Assembly (NCBI GenBank): GCA_029059935.1
Contig: JAIDUZ010000079.1
Span: 1-64,000 of the forward strand
Origin: Alistipes sp.
Lineage (GTDB): Bacteria > Bacteroidota > Bacteroidia > Bacteroidales > Rikenellaceae
Direction of reading: 5' to 3'
DNA: 64,000 nt
The position numbers and the translations under genes were made by a program. Position 1 is the first letter of the stretch, and every line of letters begins with the position of its first letter. Of the stretch, positions 53,986 through 64,000 are shown piece after piece. The notes under the pieces are model-generated. The model worked only from the letters and a program-made list of their open reading frames with translations, ran no database searches and had not been told where the DNA came from.

Positions 53986-54673
53986 TCACAAGATTATCAT
54001 TGCCGTCGACGGCTTTTCGTCGTGCGGCAAAAGCACCTTCGCCAAGGCCATCGCGGCCCGCTTAGGCTATATTTTCATCGACACGGGCGCCATGTACCGC
54101 GCCGTGACGCTTTTCGCACTGGAAAACGGAGCCATCGTCTCGGGCATCGTGGACGAAGAAGCCGTAGAGCGGCTGCTGGACCGCATAGCCATCACGTTCC
54201 GCTTCAACCCGGCCCGCGGCGCCAGCGACATCTATGTCAACGGCGACCTGGTCGAAGGCAAGATACGCACCATCGAAGTGAGCAACTGCGTGAGCCAGGT
54301 GAGCGCCATCCCGGCCGTGCGGAAGAAACTGGTGGCCATGCAGCAGGAGATGGGCGGCCGCCGCGGTGTGGTGATGGACGGCCGCGACATCGGCACGGTG
54401 GTATTCCCCGACGCCGAACTGAAACTTTTCATGACGGCCGACCCGAAAGTGCGGGCGCAGCGCCGCTATGACGAGCTGACGGCCAAGGGACAGCATGTCA
54501 CGCTGGAAGAGATAGAACGCAACGTCCGCGAACGCGACGCGGCCGACATGAGCCGGGCCATTTCGCCCCTGCGCCAGGCGGCCGACGCCGTGGTGCTGGA
54601 CAACAGCCATATGACCGTAGACGAACAGATGGAGTGGTTCATGAAGCTGTTCGCCGAACGGACGAAAAAATAA
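53972..54673 (+). CDS. cmk: (d)CMP kinase
   Basis: IIIAVDGFSSCGKSTFAKAIAARLGYIFIDTGAMYRAVTLFAL; GVVMDGRDIGTVVFPDAELKLFMTA. Confidence 0.94.
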   Translation: MSDTDHKIIIAVDGFSSCGKSTFAKAIAARLGYIFIDTGAMYRAVTLFALENGAIVSGIVDEEAVERLLDRIAITFRFNPARGASDIYVNGDLVEGKIRTIEVSNCVSQVSAIPAVRKKLVAMQQEMGGRRGVVMDGRDIGTVVFPDAELKLFMTADPKVRAQRRYDELTAKGQHVTLEEIERNVRERDAADMSRAISPLRQAADAVVLDNSHMTVDEQMEWFMKLFAERTKK

Positions 54674-54846
54674 ACCGGACGGAGTTGCGGACCGAACGAT
54701 TATCGGCAGCGAGCGCCGTTCCGGGTATCCGATACGGCTTTCAGAAGCTCGAAGCCCTGCGTCCGGAGCTTTTGGGCGCGACCCTCGCAGCCGGCCGGAC
54801 GAGTAATCCGAGAAAGTTTTCCATCCATCTTCAATAAAACGTTCAC

Positions 54847-55881
54847 TTGCCCTTGCGCATCGAAATCGACGATAAATCGGGATTCTGCTTCGGCGTAGTC
54901 CGGGCGATAGGCGAAGCCGAAAAGGCGCTGGCCGGGACAGGCACGGTCTTTTCGCTGGGCGACATCGTTCACAACCGCATCGAAGTACAGCGCCTCGGAC
55001 GCCTGGGGCTGCGCAGTCTGACCCATGCCGACATGCCGGCGGCCGCGGGGCACCGGCTGCTGATACGGGCCCACGGCGAACCTCCGACGACCTATGCCGA
55101 AGCGGAACGGCTCGGCATCCGGATTATCGACGCCACATGTCCGGTAGTGGCCCGGCTCCAGGCCCGCGTGGTGCAGGCCCACGAGGAGATGCGCCCTCTG
55201 GGCGGGCAGGTGGTTATCCTGGGCAAGCGCGGCCACGCCGAAGTGGTGGGGCTGACGGGCCAGGTGACGGACCCGACCATCGTGGTGGAGGACGAAGCCG
55301 ACCTGGCACAGATCGACTTCGCACGCCCGATCCACTTTCTGTCGCAGACCACGCAGAGCATAGCGCTGTTCGAACGGCTGGGGGCCGAGATGCGGCGGCG
55401 CGCGGCCGACCCCGGTGCGGTGCGCATCGACGACACCATCTGCCGGCAGGTGTCGGGCCGCGAACAACATCTGGCGGCCTTTGCCGCGCGGTTCGATGCG
55501 GTGATATTCGTCTGCGGGCGCAAGTCGTCGAACGGCAAGGTGCTCTTCGAAGTGTGCCGCCGGGCCAATCCGCGGACCTACAACATCGAGGAAGCCGCCG
55601 AACTGCGGCCCGAGTGGCTGGCCGGTGCGGTGTCGGTGGGTATCTGCGGCGCCACCTCCACGCCCAAATGGCTGATGCAGGAAGTGGCGGACGCCATAGG
55701 GAATGGAGAAGTAAAAAAACATGCATACAGCCTCCTGCCGCGCAACGGACACAAGAGCCGTGCGGACCGCGACTCTCCCGAATGGTCCGAACCGTCCGGA
55801 AAGCATCCCGAGGCCCGCGAAAAGATTGGCTGCGGCCCGAACGCAAGCATAAACCGACAAACAGTTTTTACGGATAAGTAA
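54847..55881 (+). CDS. ispH: 4-hydroxy-3-methylbut-2-enyl diphosphate reductase
   Basis: SGFCFGVVRAIGEAE; LIRAHGEPP; DATCPVVARLQARV; FLSQTTQS; TTG start. Confidence 0.9.
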   Translation: MPLRIEIDDKSGFCFGVVRAIGEAEKALAGTGTVFSLGDIVHNRIEVQRLGRLGLRSLTHADMPAAAGHRLLIRAHGEPPTTYAEAERLGIRIIDATCPVVARLQARVVQAHEEMRPLGGQVVILGKRGHAEVVGLTGQVTDPTIVVEDEADLAQIDFARPIHFLSQTTQSIALFERLGAEMRRRAADPGAVRIDDTICRQVSGREQHLAAFAARFDAVIFVCGRKSSNGKVLFEVCRRANPRTYNIEEAAELRPEWLAGAVSVGICGATSTPKWLMQEVADAIGNGEVKKHAYSLLPRNGHKSRADRDSPEWSEPSGKHPEAREKIGCGPNASINRQTVFTDK

Positions 55882-55902
55882 ATCTTAAATTCCCGACCGA
55901 CC

Positions 55903-56373
55903 ATGTACTTTCTTCGCTCGCTGAAATATTTTGCAGCCATGTGCGTGCTGTGTGCGGCCCTGATGGCCCTGATGCTGCTGACCGGAACCTCGGTGCTGTC
56001 GCCGGCGGAGACGCTCCATGCGATGATTCACACGCCGCGCTTTCTGACTCTTCTGGGGGCGCTGGTCGTACTGGCGGCGCTCTATCCCCGCTTCGGATTC
56101 GTACGCCGCAAGGTGGAGGGCGACGTGGAGCTCGACCGCACGCAAATCGTCAACGCATTCAAGTCGGCAGGATTTTCGCTGCGCGAAGAGACCGACGGCG
56201 TACTGCGATTCCGGGCCGACGGATTCCTGCACCGGCTTCTGCTTCTCTTCGAAGACGAAATCGCAGTGTCGCAACACGGACAATGGATACTTCTCGACGG
56301 CATCCGGCGCGGCGTGGCCCGGGTCGAATACCGGCTTGACTCCTATATACGAATGACCGAACGCGATGAATAG
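55903..56373 (+). CDS. Small membrane protein, unknown
   Basis: Two TM segments; overlaps S41 protease start by 8 nt. Confidence 0.65.
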   Translation: MYFLRSLKYFAAMCVLCAALMALMLLTGTSVLSPAETLHAMIHTPRFLTLLGALVVLAALYPRFGFVRRKVEGDVELDRTQIVNAFKSAGFSLREETDGVLRFRADGFLHRLLLLFEDEIAVSQHGQWILLDGIRRGVARVEYRLDSYIRMTERDE

Positions 56374-58021
56374 AAAATACATCCTTACCGCCGCCGGCGC
56401 CGTGAGCGCCGCGGCGCTGCTGATTTTTGCCGCCCCCAACGACTTCGGCCTGGGCCGCAACATGGAGATAGCCGTGAACATGATGCGCGAACTGACGGTG
56501 GGCTACGTAGACCCGGTCGACCCCGACAAGCTGATGCTGGGAGCGGCCCGCGGCATGGTCCGCGACCTGGACCCCTACACCGAATTCATCCCGGCGGAAG
56601 AGATGTCGGACTTCGAAGTGATGACCACGGGCAAATACGGCGGTGTGGGCTCGCTCATCCGCAAGAAAGGCGACCGCATCGTATTCGCCCAGCCCTACAA
56701 GGGCTCGCCGGCCGACCGTGCGGGCATCCGCATCGGCGACAAAATCATCGCCATCGACGGCAAGGACGCCACGGGATACACCAACGAACAGGCCTCGGCC
56801 GCGCTGAAGGGCGACCCGGGCACCAAGGTCAGAATCACGGTGGAGAAACTTGACGGAACGCGCCGCGACCTGACGGTCACGCGCGAACGCATCGCCATAC
56901 CGAGCATCCCCTATGCGGGCCGTGCGGCCGACAGCATCGGCTATGTCCGCCACAGCGACTTCACCGAAGGCTCCTACGAAGAGATGCGTGCGGCCATCGA
57001 ACGCCTGCAGGCCGAAGGGCCCCTCAAGGGGCTGATTCTGGACTACCGTTCGAACGGCGGCGGCATCCTCCAGGAAGCGGTGAAGATACTTTCGATGTTC
57101 GTGCCCAAAGGCACGGAAGTGGTGGCCACGCAAGGCCGCACCGAAGAATCGAGGCGCAGCTACCGCACGACGTCGGAACCGGCGTTCCCCGACCTGCCGC
57201 TGGCGGTGCTGGTGAACGGCTCGACCGCCTCGGCCGCGGAAATCGTGGCCGGAGCGCTTCAGGACCTGGACCGGGCCGTGCTCATCGGGCAGCGCTCGTA
57301 TGGCAAGGGGCTGGTGCAGGGAACCCGTCCGCTGGGCTACAACGCCATGCTGAAGCTGACGACGGCCAAATACCATATTCCCTCGGGACGCTGCATCCAG
57401 GCTGTGGACTACTCGCATTCGCAGGAAGGTTCCGTGAACCGGGTGCCCGACTCGCTGATTTGCGAATTCGCCACCCGCAACGGCCGCAAGGTCTACGACG
57501 GCGGCGGCATCATGCCCGACATACGCACCGACCCCGAATACATGGGCCGCTTTGCGGCGACGCTCTATGCGCTGGGATTCATCGACGACTTCGGCGACGA
57601 ATACATGCGACGTCATCCCGAAGCACCGGCCGACCTGACGGCCTTCGGCATCGGCGACGAAGACTACGACGACTTCAAACGCTTCATGCAGGAGAAGGAG
57701 GTGCCCTATGAATCGGACTCGCGGCGTGCGCTCCGCCAGCTGCGGGAAGCGGCCCGGGCCGACCGTTTCGACGACATAGCGGAACGCATAGCCGAAATCG
57801 AAGCCGGTCTGAAGGACGACACGCAGGCCAATCTGGAGACCTACCGCAAGGAGATAGAGACCTCGATAAACAACGACATCGTACTCCGTCACGGCTATTC
57901 GGAAGCCGTCGTGGCCCGCTCGCTCCCCGAAGACAAGGAAGTGCTGCGCGCCGTCGAACTGCTTGACGACCGTCCGGAATACCTGCGCATCCTGGCCGAA
58001 CAGGACACCGAGCGCAAATAA
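56366..58021 (+). CDS. S41-family C-terminal processing peptidase with PDZ domain
   Basis: YGGVGSLIRKKGDRIVFAQPYKGSPADRAGIRIGDKIIAIDGKD; LILDYRSNGGGILQEAVKI; VLVNGSTASAAEIVAGALQDLDRAVLIGQRSYGKGLVQ. Confidence 0.94.
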   Translation: MNRKYILTAAGAVSAAALLIFAAPNDFGLGRNMEIAVNMMRELTVGYVDPVDPDKLMLGAARGMVRDLDPYTEFIPAEEMSDFEVMTTGKYGGVGSLIRKKGDRIVFAQPYKGSPADRAGIRIGDKIIAIDGKDATGYTNEQASAALKGDPGTKVRITVEKLDGTRRDLTVTRERIAIPSIPYAGRAADSIGYVRHSDFTEGSYEEMRAAIERLQAEGPLKGLILDYRSNGGGILQEAVKILSMFVPKGTEVVATQGRTEESRRSYRTTSEPAFPDLPLAVLVNGSTASAAEIVAGALQDLDRAVLIGQRSYGKGLVQGTRPLGYNAMLKLTTAKYHIPSGRCIQAVDYSHSQEGSVNRVPDSLICEFATRNGRKVYDGGGIMPDIRTDPEYMGRFAATLYALGFIDDFGDEYMRRHPEAPADLTAFGIGDEDYDDFKRFMQEKEVPYESDSRRALRQLREAARADRFDDIAERIAEIEAGLKDDTQANLETYRKEIETSINNDIVLRHGYSEAVVARSLPEDKEVLRAVELLDDRPEYLRILAEQDTERK

Positions 58022-58033
58022 GCCCCCGATGCG

Positions 58034-59221
58034 ATGAACCTCCGCCGATTCTTTTCGTTCCGCAGCCGGATGGCCGTCATTGCGGCAGGCGTCCTGCTGG
58101 GTGCGCTGTCGCTCTTCTACACCAACAACATGGCGCGCCGGCTCCGCGAAAAGGAACAGCACGACGTGGCCCTCTGGGCCCATGTGATGGAACGCGTAAC
58201 GCGCGACGTGGGCCACCCGGCCAACAGCGGAGCCATGGCCGACCCGCTGGTGGCCGACATCATGTCGACGAACAACAACATCCCTTTCATCATCACCAAC
58301 GAACGGCTCGAAGTGTCGAGCTTCCACCTGGTGCCCGACCGCATCGTCGACCACCCCGACCTGCTGCGCAGGCAGCTCGACCGCTTCACGGAAGAGAACA
58401 CCCCGCTGCCGGTGCGGTTCTGGTGGTCGGACGACCACTATCTGATCATCTTCTACGGCAAGTCGAAGCTGCTGAAGTCGCTCTACTGGTTCCCCTACAT
58501 TCAGATAGTGGTGGTGACCGTATTCATCGTGCTGGGATTCATAGCATTCCGCTCGTCGAAACACGACGAGCAGAACCGCGTGTGGATCGGGCTGGCCAAA
58601 GAGACGGCCCACCAGCTGGGCACCCCGACATCGTCGCTCTTAGGGTGGATAGAATTCCTGCGCGGACAACCCGTGGACCAGGGGGCCGTGGAGGAGATGA
58701 ACAAAGACCTCGCCCACCTGATGAAAATCGTGGACCGCTTCTCGAAAATCGGCTCCGAGACGCCGCTCACCCCGGCCAACATCAATGAAACAGTGGGCGA
58801 ATCGGTGATGTACTTCCGCAAGCGGATACCCCGCAACGTGACGCTCGACTACAACGGTCTGGCCATCGCTCCGGTGCAGGCCAACATCAATGCGGCCCTG
58901 TTCGAGTGGGTGGTGGAGAACCTGATGAAGAACTCGCTGGACGCCCTCCAAGGCCACGGCGCCATCGAGGTGCGCATCCTCTCGGACGAACGCCACGTGA
59001 TGGTCGACGTCCGCGACACGGGCAAGGGCATCCCGAAGAGCAACTGGAACCGCATCTTCGAACCCGGATTCACGACCAAGACCCGCGGCTGGGGGCTGGG
59101 GCTCTCGCTCTCGCGACGCATAGTGGAAGAATACCACCACGGACGCATTGCCGTCATCGACTCCGAACCCGGCAAAGGCACCACCATCCGCATCACCCTA
59201 AAACGCATTTTTGAAGCGTGA
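58034..59221 (+). CDS. Membrane sensor histidine kinase
   Basis: GLAKETAHQLGTPTSSLLGWIEFL; NLMKNSLDAL; DTGKGIPKSNWNRIFEPGFTTKTRGWGLGLSLSRRIVEEYHHG. Confidence 0.92.
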   Translation: MNLRRFFSFRSRMAVIAAGVLLGALSLFYTNNMARRLREKEQHDVALWAHVMERVTRDVGHPANSGAMADPLVADIMSTNNNIPFIITNERLEVSSFHLVPDRIVDHPDLLRRQLDRFTEENTPLPVRFWWSDDHYLIIFYGKSKLLKSLYWFPYIQIVVVTVFIVLGFIAFRSSKHDEQNRVWIGLAKETAHQLGTPTSSLLGWIEFLRGQPVDQGAVEEMNKDLAHLMKIVDRFSKIGSETPLTPANINETVGESVMYFRKRIPRNVTLDYNGLAIAPVQANINAALFEWVVENLMKNSLDALQGHGAIEVRILSDERHVMVDVRDTGKGIPKSNWNRIFEPGFTTKTRGWGLGLSLSRRIVEEYHHGRIAVIDSEPGKGTTIRITLKRIFEA

Positions 59222-60363
59222 CGACCGACCTGACCCAAACCCCTGCCGGCGAACCGGCGGCAACCGGAAATCCGGGCTCCGGCCCGGCGCCTGCCCGCAC
59301 AACGCATCCGGCAGCTCCCGATTTTCCGGGCTCCGATTCTGCGGCTGCAACGCCGGGAACCGGTCCGGCGGCAGACGCGGCGGCCGGACATGACGGCACG
59401 CCTGCCCGGTCCGGCGATTCGCTGCTTTTTGCAACAGCCGACCGGGATGTTTTTGCCGCGACGAATCCGGACGCTTTTGAGGCGACGGACTCGCTGTTTG
59501 TTGCCGACTCGCTGGCCAATCCCCGCTTGGTCGACTCGCTGCTCTGTGCCGACTCGCTGGCAGCGGCCGACTTCGCCCGCTTCGGAACGGCGCTGCCCGA
59601 ACGCCCCGACTTCCGGCCGGCAACGGTCACGGAGGTATTCGGAGCCTCGACCGTGGCGGTTGCCCCTGCACCTGTCTTCCACGACGAACCCCTCCGTCCG
59701 CTCACGGGCAACGCCTTTTTCCAGGGCGCCGTGCTGCTGCTGGCGGCCGCCTATGCCATCCTGCTCTACCGCCACATGGCCGACGTGAGGCTGGTGCTGA
59801 GCCGCCCGTTCCGCAACCGCGCCTCGGTGGAACGTCTGGCCGAAGAACCGGGAAGCAACAGTCTGACGCGCTTTCTGAAGATTTCCGACCTGATAGGCCT
59901 GGGATTCATAGGCATAGCCGCCACCCGCTTTGCGGAGATGCTGCCGGCGCCCGACGACTTGCCGGTGCTGCCGCTGCCGACGGCCCCGAGCGTGACGCTT
60001 GCCTTCGCGCTGCTGTGGGTGGCCGTGACGACCTTTCAGCTGCTGGTGCTGCGCACGGCCGGCGCACTGACCCTGACCCAACGCTTCGTAGCCCAGCTGC
60101 GGCTGCTCAAACGCATCTATTTTGCCCTGACGGTGATTCTTGCCGTACCGCCCTTCCTGCTCTTCGCCCTGACGCCGCCCGGCACCGGAAACACCTGGCT
60201 CTACGCCTCGCTGGCGGCATCGGCCGTAACGGCGCTCCTGTACTTCAGAGAGTCGCGCCGGCTGTTTCTTGCGAAAAAAATTCCGTTTTTACATTGGTTT
60301 TTGTACCTTTGCAGCGTGGAAATCTTCCCCTTCAGCCTGCTGTGGCTGATTGCGGCACGATAG
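59218..60363 (+). CDS. DUF4271-like membrane protein
   Basis: Low-complexity DSL-rich N-terminus then multi-TM; GTG start overlapping kinase stop; precedes hemD. Confidence 0.75.
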   Translation: MTTDLTQTPAGEPAATGNPGSGPAPARTTHPAAPDFPGSDSAAATPGTGPAADAAAGHDGTPARSGDSLLFATADRDVFAATNPDAFEATDSLFVADSLANPRLVDSLLCADSLAAADFARFGTALPERPDFRPATVTEVFGASTVAVAPAPVFHDEPLRPLTGNAFFQGAVLLLAAAYAILLYRHMADVRLVLSRPFRNRASVERLAEEPGSNSLTRFLKISDLIGLGFIGIAATRFAEMLPAPDDLPVLPLPTAPSVTLAFALLWVAVTTFQLLVLRTAGALTLTQRFVAQLRLLKRIYFALTVILAVPPFLLFALTPPGTGNTWLYASLAASAVTALLYFRESRRLFLAKKIPFLHWFLYLCSVEIFPFSLLWLIAAR

Positions 60364-60400
60364 TTCCCGCTGCACCGAAACGTAAAACGAGGTCCTCAAG

Positions 60401-61261
60401 TTGAAAGTCCAGAACCTGCTGGTTTCGCAGCCGAAACCGGCCATCATCGAGAAATCGCCGTTCTTCGAACTTGCACGCAAACACAAGGTCGAAGTAGTCT
60501 ACCGGCCCTTCATCCGTGTTGTCGGCGTATCGCTGAAGGAGTTCCGCGCCCAGCGTGTCGAGATTCTCGACCACACGGCGGTCATTTTCACGTCGCGCAC
60601 CACCGTCGACAGCTTCTTCCACATCTGCGAGGAAGCCCGCATCACCGTGCCGGAGACGATGAAATACATCTGCCAGACGGAAGCCGTGGCGCTCTACCTG
60701 CAAAAGTACATCGTCTACCGCAAACGCAAGATTTCGTTTGCCGACGGCTCGTTCACCTCGCTGGTGGAACTGATCATCAAGCACAAGGAGGAGCGGTTCC
60801 TGCTGGCGCTGAGCGAACCCCACAAACCGGAGCTGCCCGATGCCCTGGCCAAGCTCAAGCTGGCCGTGGACCCGGTTATCCTGGCCCGCACGGTTGCCTC
60901 GGACCTCGACGACATCCACCCGGCCGACTACGACCTGCTGGCGCTCTACTCGCCCTCCGACGTGAAGACGCTGATCGAAAAATCGGGCTCCGCCGACCTG
61001 CCCCCCGTGGCGGTCTTCGGCGAGGGAACGCTCCGCGCGGCGCTGGATGCGGGGCTGACGGTGCTGGCCAATGCTCCGACGCCCGAAGCTCCCTCGATGG
61101 CCAAAGCGGTGGACCTGCTGCTGGCCAAGATAGCCCGCGGCGAAGAAACGGCGCCCGTGACGCTGACGACCGACACCCGCAAGGAAGAGTTCCTGCGCAC
61201 GCAACAACACAAGCTGGCCAAGAGCCGCACGCGTCGCAGCGCCGCCGAAACGCACAAATAA
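60401..61261 (+). CDS. hemD: Uroporphyrinogen-III synthase
   Basis: VQNLLVSQPKPAIIEKSPFFELARKHKVEVVYRPFIRV; AVIFTSRTTVDSFFHI; TTG start; before rnpA. Confidence 0.83.
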   Translation: MKVQNLLVSQPKPAIIEKSPFFELARKHKVEVVYRPFIRVVGVSLKEFRAQRVEILDHTAVIFTSRTTVDSFFHICEEARITVPETMKYICQTEAVALYLQKYIVYRKRKISFADGSFTSLVELIIKHKEERFLLALSEPHKPELPDALAKLKLAVDPVILARTVASDLDDIHPADYDLLALYSPSDVKTLIEKSGSADLPPVAVFGEGTLRAALDAGLTVLANAPTPEAPSMAKAVDLLLAKIARGEETAPVTLTTDTRKEEFLRTQQHKLAKSRTRRSAAETHK

Positions 61262-61271
61262 CCCAGCCGAG

Positions 61272-61652
61272 ATGCCCGACCGTTCGCTCCCCCGCTCCGA
61301 ACGGCTCCGCTCGCTCGGGGCCGTACGCCGGCTCTTCGAAGAGGGCGAAAGCGGCTTCATCTACCCGTTCCGCTATGTATGGCTGGCGGACCCGGCCGCC
61401 GAAAACGCGGCTGTGGCCGAAGTACTCTTCTCGGTACCCAAGAAATTCCACAAAAGGGCCAACAAACGCAATCTGTTGCGCCGCCGGACCAAGGAGGCCT
61501 ACCGGCTTCGAAAGGCGATTCTTGGCGTCGGAAACCGCCCGAAAGGCCTGGATATGGCCTTGATATACTCCACGAAAGAGATACTGCCCTACAACCGAAT
61601 CGAACATGCCGTGCAACGGATTCTGGAGTCGATCGCAGAAGGTTTTCGATAA
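61272..61652 (+). CDS. rnpA: Ribonuclease P protein component
   Basis: LFEEGESGFIYPFRYVW; VLFSVPKKFHKRANKRNLLRRRTKEAYRL. Confidence 0.93.
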   Translation: MPDRSLPRSERLRSLGAVRRLFEEGESGFIYPFRYVWLADPAAENAAVAEVLFSVPKKFHKRANKRNLLRRRTKEAYRLRKAILGVGNRPKGLDMALIYSTKEILPYNRIEHAVQRILESIAEGFR

Positions 61653-61745
61653 GCCGAGGGCAGAGCCGAACTTGTTCGAGCTTTACCGAGGCGAGAAAAG
61701 CTGCCCGCAAGGGAACGTTTTCGATAAGCCGAGGGCAGAGGATGC
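61641..61745 (+). repeat. GGTTTTCGATAAGCCGAGGGCAGAG dispersed repeat, tandem direct copies
   Basis: TTTTCGATAAGCCGAGGGCAGAG at ~61643 and ~61721; related to copies at 24.6, 25.5, 26.1, 43.2 kb. Confidence 0.8.
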
Positions 61746-61835
61746 TCAATTAAAAATTCCGGCGGCTCCCAATATGGTTCGCATGATGCAAGAACGGTCG
61801 GGGTATTCGGGATTTGCCGAGGCGAGAAAAAGTGC

Positions 61836-62072
61836 ATGAATCCGAACATCTGTAAGAGGCTCTGCGCACTGCCATTGGTGGCACTGGTGCGCTTCTATCA
61901 GCTTTGCATATCGCCGCTGACGCCGCCGTCGTGCCGCTACACCCCCACATGCTCGCAATATGCGCTGGAAGCACTGCGCAAATACGGCCCGCTGAAAGGC
62001 GGCTGGCTCACCCTGCGGCGCCTGTCCCGCTGTCACCCCTGGGGCGGCAGCGGCTACGACCCGGTGCCTTGA
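61836..62072 (+). CDS. yidD: Membrane protein insertion efficiency factor
   Basis: [64 protein letters not shown]. Confidence 0.95.
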   Translation: MNPNICKRLCALPLVALVRFYQLCISPLTPPSCRYTPTCSQYALEALRKYGPLKGGWLTLRRLSRCHPWGGSGYDPVP

Positions 62073-62214
62073 GAAACCCGCCCGAAAGAGAGCGGATTCT
62101 TCGTCGCTGCGCTTCTCAGAATGACCCCGGCTCTTAGCCGGGGTTTTGCGATTAGTCTTGGAACACCGTTTTGGCAGGATGTAAAATTATAAAGCCCCGT
62201 TCTTAACAGGGCGG

Positions 62215-62580
62215 GCGGGAGCCTGCGGGGCACGCCCGGCGTCAGCCGGATGTTTGCGGGCCTCCGCGGGGCGAGGCTCCGGCCCGCACGCCTGAAAGGC
62301 GGGAGATGGAGAAGAGAAAACAGATTCTTCGTTGCTATGCTCCTCAGAATGACGAGGGAGGGGGGGGGCAAACGACAAAGCAACCGCTCGGAATGACGCC
62401 CGGCCAAGAACCGGGATTTACGATATAGATTCTTCGCTACGCTCAGAATGACGGGGCAAGGTTCTTCGGCTTTGCCTCAGAATGACACCCCGTTAAGAGT
62501 CGGGGTTTTAATATTGCAAGTCGCAGATTCTTCGTTGCCCGGCTCGCGCTTTGCGCGACCGCCCCCAGCCGGGCAACGAG
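62215..62580 (+). repeat. Long inverted intergenic repeat, right copy (blocks B+A contiguous)
   Basis: Reverse complement of 34598-34852 (A) and 34991-35103 (B). Confidence 0.9.
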
Positions 62581-62728
62581 GAAAAGGCGAATGCAGGGTG
62601 AGTAAAGATGGAAAGAACGGGGCTCCTTAGAGTGGGAGGAGTCGTTGCTGCGTTCCTCGCAATAATAGGTGCATCCGGGATGAGGGAAAAGAATGTCTGC
62701 AAATTGGACTCCTCAAATTCCCATCTAT

Positions 62729-62903
62729 ACTTTAATGTACAGGCGTCCGAGGAACGCATCTCAAATCCGAATGCCGGGCTCGCCGCGAGCGGCGTATTCA
62801 GCCTTGGACCCCGCCCCCTCCCGAGGGAGGGGCTTCGGTCGGAGAGCCGGATGATTCGAATCCTCCCACCGTCGGTACATCCATGTATATAAACGTCCTT
62901 AAA
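62729..62903 (+). repeat. Dispersed ~180-bp intergenic element, copy 2 (upstream of lnt)
   Basis: Colinear with 19870-20056 including CCCCTCCC-GA-GGGAGGGG hairpin and GTATAtAAACGTCcTTAAA end. Confidence 0.8.
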
Positions 62904-62959
62904 TTTTTGGAATATCCCGGTCTTTGACTACTTTTGTGCACATAAAAATCCCCCACTCC

Positions 62960-64000
62960 ATGTCACGCAAACTTGCGGCAGCAATCGGCTCGGTCGTACT
63001 TCTCTCAGGAGGCTGGCTCTCCCTGACGGGACTTACGCTCCCGGTGGCGCTGGTGCCGCTGCTGTGGATAAGTTCGACCTACGACGCTGCGCGCCGCTCG
63101 TGGTGGCGCATGCTGGGGTGGGCGGCGCTGGTCTTCGCGCTGTGGAACGCGGCCACAATCTGGTGGATATGGAACGCCACGCCGGTGGGCCCGATAGCGG
63201 CCACGCTTGCTTCGACAACGCTGAACCTGACAGCCTTCATGCTCTACCACACGGTGTCGAAAAAAGCACCGAAGGCACTGGCCTACACGACTCTTGCAGC
63301 GGCATGGCTCGCCACCGAATACTGGTATACGGTGGGTGAATTCTCGTGGCCGTGGCTTATCCTGGGCAACGGATTCTCGCACGACGTATGGGCCGTACAA
63401 TGGTATGAATACACGGGCGTCTTCGGCGGTTCGCTGTGGGTGCTGCTGTGCAACATCCTCTTCTTCGAAGCCTGGCAGGCACGCCGCAACGTACGCCGCT
63501 GGGCGGCGGCAGGGGCCATGCTGGCGCTGCCGATGCTGCTGTCGCTGGGCATGTGGCTGAGCTGGGAAGAACCCGACGAAGGCACGGCCCGCGTGACGAT
63601 CGTCCAGCCCAACGTGGACTGCTACGACAAATTCCACGCGGACGCCGCACGCCAGGAACGCAACATCATCGACCTGCTGACGCAGGTGCCGGCCGATGCG
63701 CAATTCGTCTTCCTGCCCGAAACCGCCGTGCCGGGCTACTATTGGGAACCGCAAATCGAGAGTCCGTTCATCAACGAGATGCTCGACACGCTGCGCAACC
63801 GCTTCCCGGGAGCGCTGCTTGTGACGGGCGCCAACACCATGCGCTACTACCCGGCCGGAACGCAGAGCCGCACGGCCCGTCCGCTGCGCGGGAGCGGCGG
63901 CTACCACGACATCTACAACACGGCGCTGGGCCTCGATTCGACAGCGCAGCGGCAGGTGCACCACAAGGGCCGCCTTGTAATCGGCGTGGAGAAGACCCCG
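62960..64000 (+). CDS. lnt: Apolipoprotein N-acyltransferase (3'-truncated by window edge; absent from ORF track)
   Basis: Manual translation from ATG 62960 is open to 64000: WLATEYWYTVGEFSWPWLILGNGF, VTIVQPNVD, FVFLPETAVPGYYWE, VTGANTMRYYPAG. Confidence 0.92.
   Translation, partial: MSRKLAAAIGSVVLLSGGWLSLTGLTLPVALVPLLWISSTYDAARRSWWRMLGWAALVFALWNAATIWWIWNATPVGPIAATLASTTLNLTAFMLYHTVSKKAPKALAYTTLAAAWLATEYWYTVGEFSWPWLILGNGFSHDVWAVQWYEYTGVFGGSLWVLLCNILFFEAWQARRNVRRWAAAGAMLALPMLLSLGMWLSWEEPDEGTARVTIVQPNVDCYDKFHADAARQERNIIDLLTQVPADAQFVFLPETAVPGYYWEPQIESPFINEMLDTLRNRFPGALLVTGANTMRYYPAGTQSRTARPLRGSGGYHDIYNTALGLDSTAQRQVHHKGRLVIGVEKTP

Noticed and set aside
56159-58612. 817-aa antisense ORF opposite the S41 peptidase
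   Set aside because: Shadow ORF; sense strand has a clear PDZ/S41 protease.

Overview
The window is a GC-rich Bacteroidota chromosome segment. Gene content and TAnnTTTG-type promoters suggest a Rikenellaceae/Alistipes-like genome, but that assignment is inference. Most of it is ordinary core and metabolic gene content: a DNA pol III delta'-like subunit, folK, rbfA, xerD, prmA, recO, a YgiQ-like radical SAM protein, an ECF sigma factor, tgt, an LptF/G-like permease, rluD-like, rsmG, rlmN, tonB, hflX, upp, secreted lacZ-galK-galE, corA, cmk, ispH, an S41 protease, a histidine kinase, hemD, rnpA, yidD, and an lnt gene that runs off the right edge and is missing from the ORF track. Four things stand out. 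(1) A compact cassette at 45.2-52.9 kb has intact phage virion-type genes (two tail/baseplate-like proteins, ClpP-like protease, capsid, portal, adaptor, lysozyme-like) but no terminase, integrase, tape measure or replication genes, in a non-canonical order and with host-like composition. (2) There is an abrupt reversal of strand composition and codon bias near 41.9-42.1 kb, and a same-strand cluster of DnaA-box-like motifs at 43.60-43.80 kb in a ~2 kb non-coding region; together these make a candidate oriC, with caveats. (3) Dense mosaic intergenic repeat families include a long inverted pair (34.6-35.1 / 62.2-62.6 kb) and a 130-bp near-identical inverted pair around rsmG and a thioredoxin gene. 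(4) There is a hemerythrin-LuxR fusion regulator coupled to a CDF exporter. No tRNA, rRNA or CRISPR array was recognised. All calls were made by reading sequence; no searches were run.
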